Shown: one piece after another, positions 49,196-64,000 of the stretch
Position numbering within the stretch: position 1 is the stretch's first letter
Layout: the number at the start of each line of letters is the position of its first letter
Origin: Salminus brasiliensis
Lineage: Eukaryota; Chordata; Actinopteri; Characiformes; Bryconidae
Direction of reading: 5' to 3'
NCBI RefSeq assembly: GCF_030463535.1
Contig: NC_132894.1
Span: 33,826,625 to 33,890,624, forward strand
Length of the DNA: 64,000 nucleotides
Notes under the pieces: generated by a model
The model's input: the letters and a program-made list of their open reading frames with translations, nothing else
Database searches by the model: none
Told to the model about the DNA's origin: nothing
Translations under genes and position numbers: made by a program

Positions 49196-50769
49196 AAAAA
49201 AGAAGCGATGCTCTTTCTGTATAAGCGTGATCACTCAGCCGGTATATAAGTATTGAAAGCATTTCTGCACGGGACAGAAATTCTCCGTTCCTGCAGGTCA
49301 GTCATGTGGAACAAAGAAGGTCTGACGTTTAGCCCGAGTTGCTGATCCATGTCTGAGCTCACGCCTGTGACTCCTAATACCCAGATTTGAACATCGGGAA
49401 AGAAAGTGCCATTTACGAGCTATGTCAGTTCAAACTGGTTTGGATTCATTACTGAGGAACGTTTGTGTGCAGAAATTCCACAAAAATGAGTTTCATAATT
49501 CTTTAATAGTTATTAATAACAATCCAGAAAGTGTGCATCACTGCACCATCCACAGCCTGCGTACTTTACACATAGAAAAGGATTCATTAATCCATGATAA
49601 ATTAAGAAATTTCTCTTGATAAGTGGTTCGGTTGGCCCTGTATTCGGATATGGTATATTTATTTTCTTTAAAAAAAATATAATAATCATACTAATAATAA
49701 TAATAATAACAACAAACAAAAATTAAGTATAGAATTATACAATTTTAAAGCAGTACTCGGGACATCTGTATGAACTGTAGAACTGAGTAGTGTATTAATA
49801 ATGAATAATTGTGAGAAAACTAGTTTATGTAATTTCATCTGTAGGTTCAGCAAAAGCCAGGAGGCTTGACTAAACACAATCACACAATCTCTTCATGAAC
49901 CAATCAGCCCAAAAAATCCTGATTCTAGCTCTAAAGGGACAATTAAACATTAGAGTTTTTAAAAAATACCATTTTACTATAACATTTACATAAATCACAG
50001 TTTAAGGTAAGTCATCTTTTTTTCTCCAAAAAAACAAAACAAGCAAGCCTAGTTTTGCCAGAGCGCCATTGGCTGGATAGAATTGTCAATGTAATTTCAA
50101 CAATGGGGAGATATAAAGAGCTCTTTACAGTGAAAAAGGTTCTGTGGCATAAACTGACCTCTATTAGGTTTCATGGACCAATTATTATGTGACCCTGCCT
50201 GGTAAAGGACTCAAGCCTTGCCCTCAGAGCCTTAAGATGTGGACCACGTATCTGCTAGTGTTGAGATGTGAAGGGCCTAACACAGCAATAGCGATGCCAA
50301 CACCGCGATGGCAATGCTAGGCGAGACCGGCAGCCGTCGGTACTGTGCTGCTGACGCCACAGTAGTGATGCTGGGCGAGGCCGGCAGTCAGCGTTGCTGC
50401 GATACTAACACCGATACTAATCTTCTCAGAGTAAATGGTCACCCAGCCCGACCTGCTGGAAGATTGCCTGCTGAGGTCCCCTCTACCTGCGTCAGACCAG
50501 CTGCCAACTACCAGTCCAATGAGCAGACCCCGCCCCACCACCACCCATACCAGAGGCACACCCTCCTACCACTGCTACCTCTCTAATGACCATGTTAAAA
50601 CCTAAATGGACTCTTAACTATCTACCACTGTTAATATCAGACCATCATGACTGCCATGACTATATTAGGTTTTATGACACCATGATTATTGTATTATGAT
50701 TATAATCAGAGCGGTTCAACAGTTTAGATGGTTTGGTAATTTTTATCATTCATTTTTAAATAGTTCTGA

Positions 50770-51008
50770 TCAGAGGAGGACGGGTCGGTCCCCCTTGTGA
50801 GTCTTGGGTTCTCCCAAGGTTTCTTCCTCCAGCTCTGAGGGAGTTTTTCCTTGCCACTGTCGCTGTTGGCTGCTCACTGCGGGTCTTTGATCCTTCATGT
50901 GTTTTTATGTTTTTTATTTTTTTAATTACTAATTATGTAAAGCTGCTTTGTGATGACAACAGTTGTAAAAAGCTATACAAATAAATTTGACTTGACTTGA
51001 CTTGACTT
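50770..51008 (+). mobile_element. LINE/SINE 3' tail (L2-type)
   Basis: TTGGGTTCTCCCAAGGTTTC, GGGAGTTTTTCCTTGCCACT and AAAGCTGCTTTGTGATGACA followed by a (TTGACT)n tail are the hallmark 3' end of fish L2-clade elements and SINEs that borrow it. The element probably starts further left (from about 50600). Confidence 0.75.
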
Positions 51009-51806
51009 AATGGACTCTTCCCTCAGGCCGTCAGTACGAGAAAATGTCTTATCTAGAAAAACAAGAGGCGGTCCTTGCGTTTCTTCTAGCGGTTCGGCAA
51101 AAACATCTACTGTATGATAAAGCCATGCATTCTGCAGACAAGATCAAGGGCAAAAACAGTAGTAATAACAAAAGTAAATTAATAACAAGAGAAGACGTCA
51201 GGCATACAACTAATTAGGTTCAGTATTTCTTTTTATTTTTTTTAACAACACGGTTTGGAGGCTACCTACATAGGGACCTTACACTACGCATTAGCATTGA
51301 AAAACACTGTTCTTTTGTAGTCCCTTATTATTTTTATTATTAGTTATTTCTAAAAGTGCTTCATAACAGGGATATACAAGAAAAAGATGACCACTGATTT
51401 AGAGCCCTAATTTGACCATTTTAGGTCATCTTGTGAAATAGGATTTTTAAATAGGATATGCAATGCTTATGTAGGAATTATAATGCCTATATTCTATACA
51501 GGAAGCCTTCAAATGAAGTGTTACTCGAAATTTCTTTACAGTGCATTGGCAGTACGTTGCTGACCCTAATACACACCCTTGAAAGGTTGCTAAAATGACG
51601 TAGCATCACTGACATGATCAATGAAATGATTGTCGTAGCCCTTACATACGGATTCAGTCAGGTGGTCTAATGGGTGAACAGCTGCACTTCAGTGCCTGGG
51701 TTGTGTTGGGTGGTTGTGCTGTGCTGTAGTTCACTTCGTCACAGTCGTTGTAAACGTCCACTTCTTCAGAGATTTCCAAGACAATCAACTCCTCCTTCTC
51801 CAGCCT

Positions 51807-62653
<10,847 letters not shown>

Positions 62654-64000
62654 CTGCAGGTAGAGAGGCAGAGAACACACGGAAACCATGCTGTTGATTC
62701 AGGTGATACTTAAACATTGACACAGTGATCATGGACTGCTCTTAGCTTTATAAAAACACATCCCGTTAACACAGATGGAGCCAGACCGCAAAGAAGACAA
62801 CAGCCAGCTATGTTTGCTGTGTAGTCGGGCACAGACTGCTGCTCTGCAGGGTAAAATATGGGTCATATCTGGTGATAAGGGGAGAAAGCAGAGGCTTTCC
62901 GCTGCAAAGCATTCCAGACACAGGATCTGGCACACACGGCAGGCTGCAACACAACTTCCCGTGGGCCAGCTTCCTTTAATTTCCGCATGCTGCTGAAAGC
63001 TCAGTGTGGCGCTCTACATCAACCCACTTAAAGGGGCTGTGTGTCCATTTCTGTTGGAAAGTAATGTGGAATATAAAACTATGTATATGCATCAATCAGC
63101 CATAACATTAACACCACCTCCTTGCTTCTCTACTCACTTTCTTCACAGTGGAGTTCTATAATTCCAGACTGTATCCATCTGCTTCTCTACATACTTTGAT
63201 ATTAGCCTCCTTTCACCCTGTTTGTTCTTCAGGACCCCACAGGACTTGGATTTGGGTGGCGGGTCACTCCCAGCACTGCATGGTGGTGGTGGTGGTGGTA
63301 TGTTAGTGGAGTGTGTTGGGTTGGGGGATCAGACACAGCAGTGCAGCTGGACTGAGAATAGTCCACCAACCAGCCGACAGCGTCCTGTGGGCAGCAGCGT
63401 CCTGTGAGCACTGATGAAGGACTAGAGGATGACCAACACACACTGTACAGCAGCAGATACAGAGCTTCTGTCTCTGACTTTACATCAGCTGATCAGTGTA
63501 TATATATTGTGTGTATATATATTTTACATTATTTTTATTATTATTATTTTATTATTTATTATTTTGTATTATTATATTTGTTTTTATCGAATCAACTGCA
63601 GTAAACCACTTTCACACAATATCTGAGCTGAGCAAAGCAGCCAAAGTTCAATACTGTTTCAGTAATTCAAAAAAAGTACATAAAGAACTCACTACACTAA
63701 ACACTACAATGTGAATAATAAAATTCTTAAAAATATAAAAAATATAAAAAAAAAACAAAACATAATCTTCCACACACATTTCCCTTGTTAAGAAATATAT
63801 AATTTTATGTTATTAAATTACTCTATTCCTGTTCTGAGTCTGTAACTCCATCTAATTGATAATGCAATAGTGAGTATTTTTTCCTCTATTATGTAGTGGT
63901 GGTTTGCAATTTTCCGAATGATGACACATCCACTGATCACCATGCCAACATACAAAGCAGAAAGGCCTCTGATTGGCTCTATTCTACCCTGCTTGTGCCT
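62654..64000. other. Right-edge stretch, ankdd1a intron
   Basis: No exon encoding the N-terminal ankdd1a residues was found here. Apart from the family E element and AT-rich sequence (63490-63830), nothing was recognised. Confidence 0.5.
63093..63480. mobile_element. Dispersed element family E, terminal part
   Basis: Begins ATCAGCCATAACATTAACAC, the typical end of a common fish DNA element. It continues with CAGGACCCCACAGGACTTGG and ATAGTCCACCAACCAGCC. Upstream of the last ankdd1a exon in the window. Confidence 0.6.

Larger units (their letters stand above)
47582..51806. other. Tail-to-tail spacer between spg21 and ankdd1a
   Basis: Contains the spg21 3' UTR, a TIR element (48101-48443), two family B copies, unclassified repeat-like sequence 50130-50600, and a LINE/SINE 3' tail at 50770-51008. 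The ankdd1a 3' UTR occupies some of 51200-51806. No further coding exon found. Confidence 0.6.

Noticed and set aside
50308-50586. Ala/Gly-rich open frames on both strands (92 and 80 residues)
   Set aside because: Repeat-like GC-richer sequence upstream of an L2-type tail; no recognisable protein and no splice signals.

Overview
This is vertebrate, almost certainly teleost, nuclear DNA. It has intron-split genes with GT-AG junctions, long non-coding spacers, many (CA)n/(AT)n microsatellites, tRNA-derived SINEs, and many short terminal-inverted-repeat DNA transposons of types common in fish. The repeat repertoire resembles otophysan fishes (characins, catfishes), but that placement is a memory-based guess. 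No bacterial, plasmid or viral gene was recognised.

Five protein-coding genes can be reconstructed exon by exon, each with matching phases at every junction. From left to right they are: ubap1l (minus, 187-10855, 5 coding exons, 368 aa; 3' UTR runs off the left edge); pdcd7 (minus, 17703-21892, 5 exons, 532 aa); clpx (minus, 25855-39106, 14 exons, 624 aa); spg21 (plus, coding 43185-47581 with a likely 5' UTR exon ending at 42307, 8 coding exons, 311 aa); and ankdd1a (minus, 51807-62653, 13 exons, 462 aa in the window; the 5' end lies beyond the right edge). The same neighbourhood exists on human chromosome 15q22 (ANKDD1A, SPG21 ... UBAP1L, PDCD7, CLPX). Here clpx and spg21 sit head to head without the MTFMT-KBTBD13 group that, from memory, is present in human.

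The genes are not a pathway. They encode an ESCRT-I/ubiquitin adaptor-like protein (ubap1l), a U11/U12 minor-spliceosome protein (pdcd7), the mitochondrial AAA+ unfoldase of the ClpXP protease (clpx), the alpha/beta-hydrolase-fold protein maspardin (spg21), and an ankyrin/death-domain protein (ankdd1a).

The remaining sequence is introns and spacers rich in repeats. Notable parts are: a short-interspersed TIR element present seven times, always inside introns; a second family present about nine times; a clean hAT-type element with an 8-bp target duplication in pdcd7; a 66-bp array upstream of pdcd7 and a 30-bp/21-bp minisatellite in clpx intron 1 that share a sequence motif; a six-copy AT-rich array of about 331 bp between clpx and spg21; a degenerate AGTATCC-type array at 15.2-16.5 kb; and UG-repeat tracts just upstream of several 3' splice sites. 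I found no convincing new biological system. The best leads are the repeat arrays and the splice-site UG tracts.
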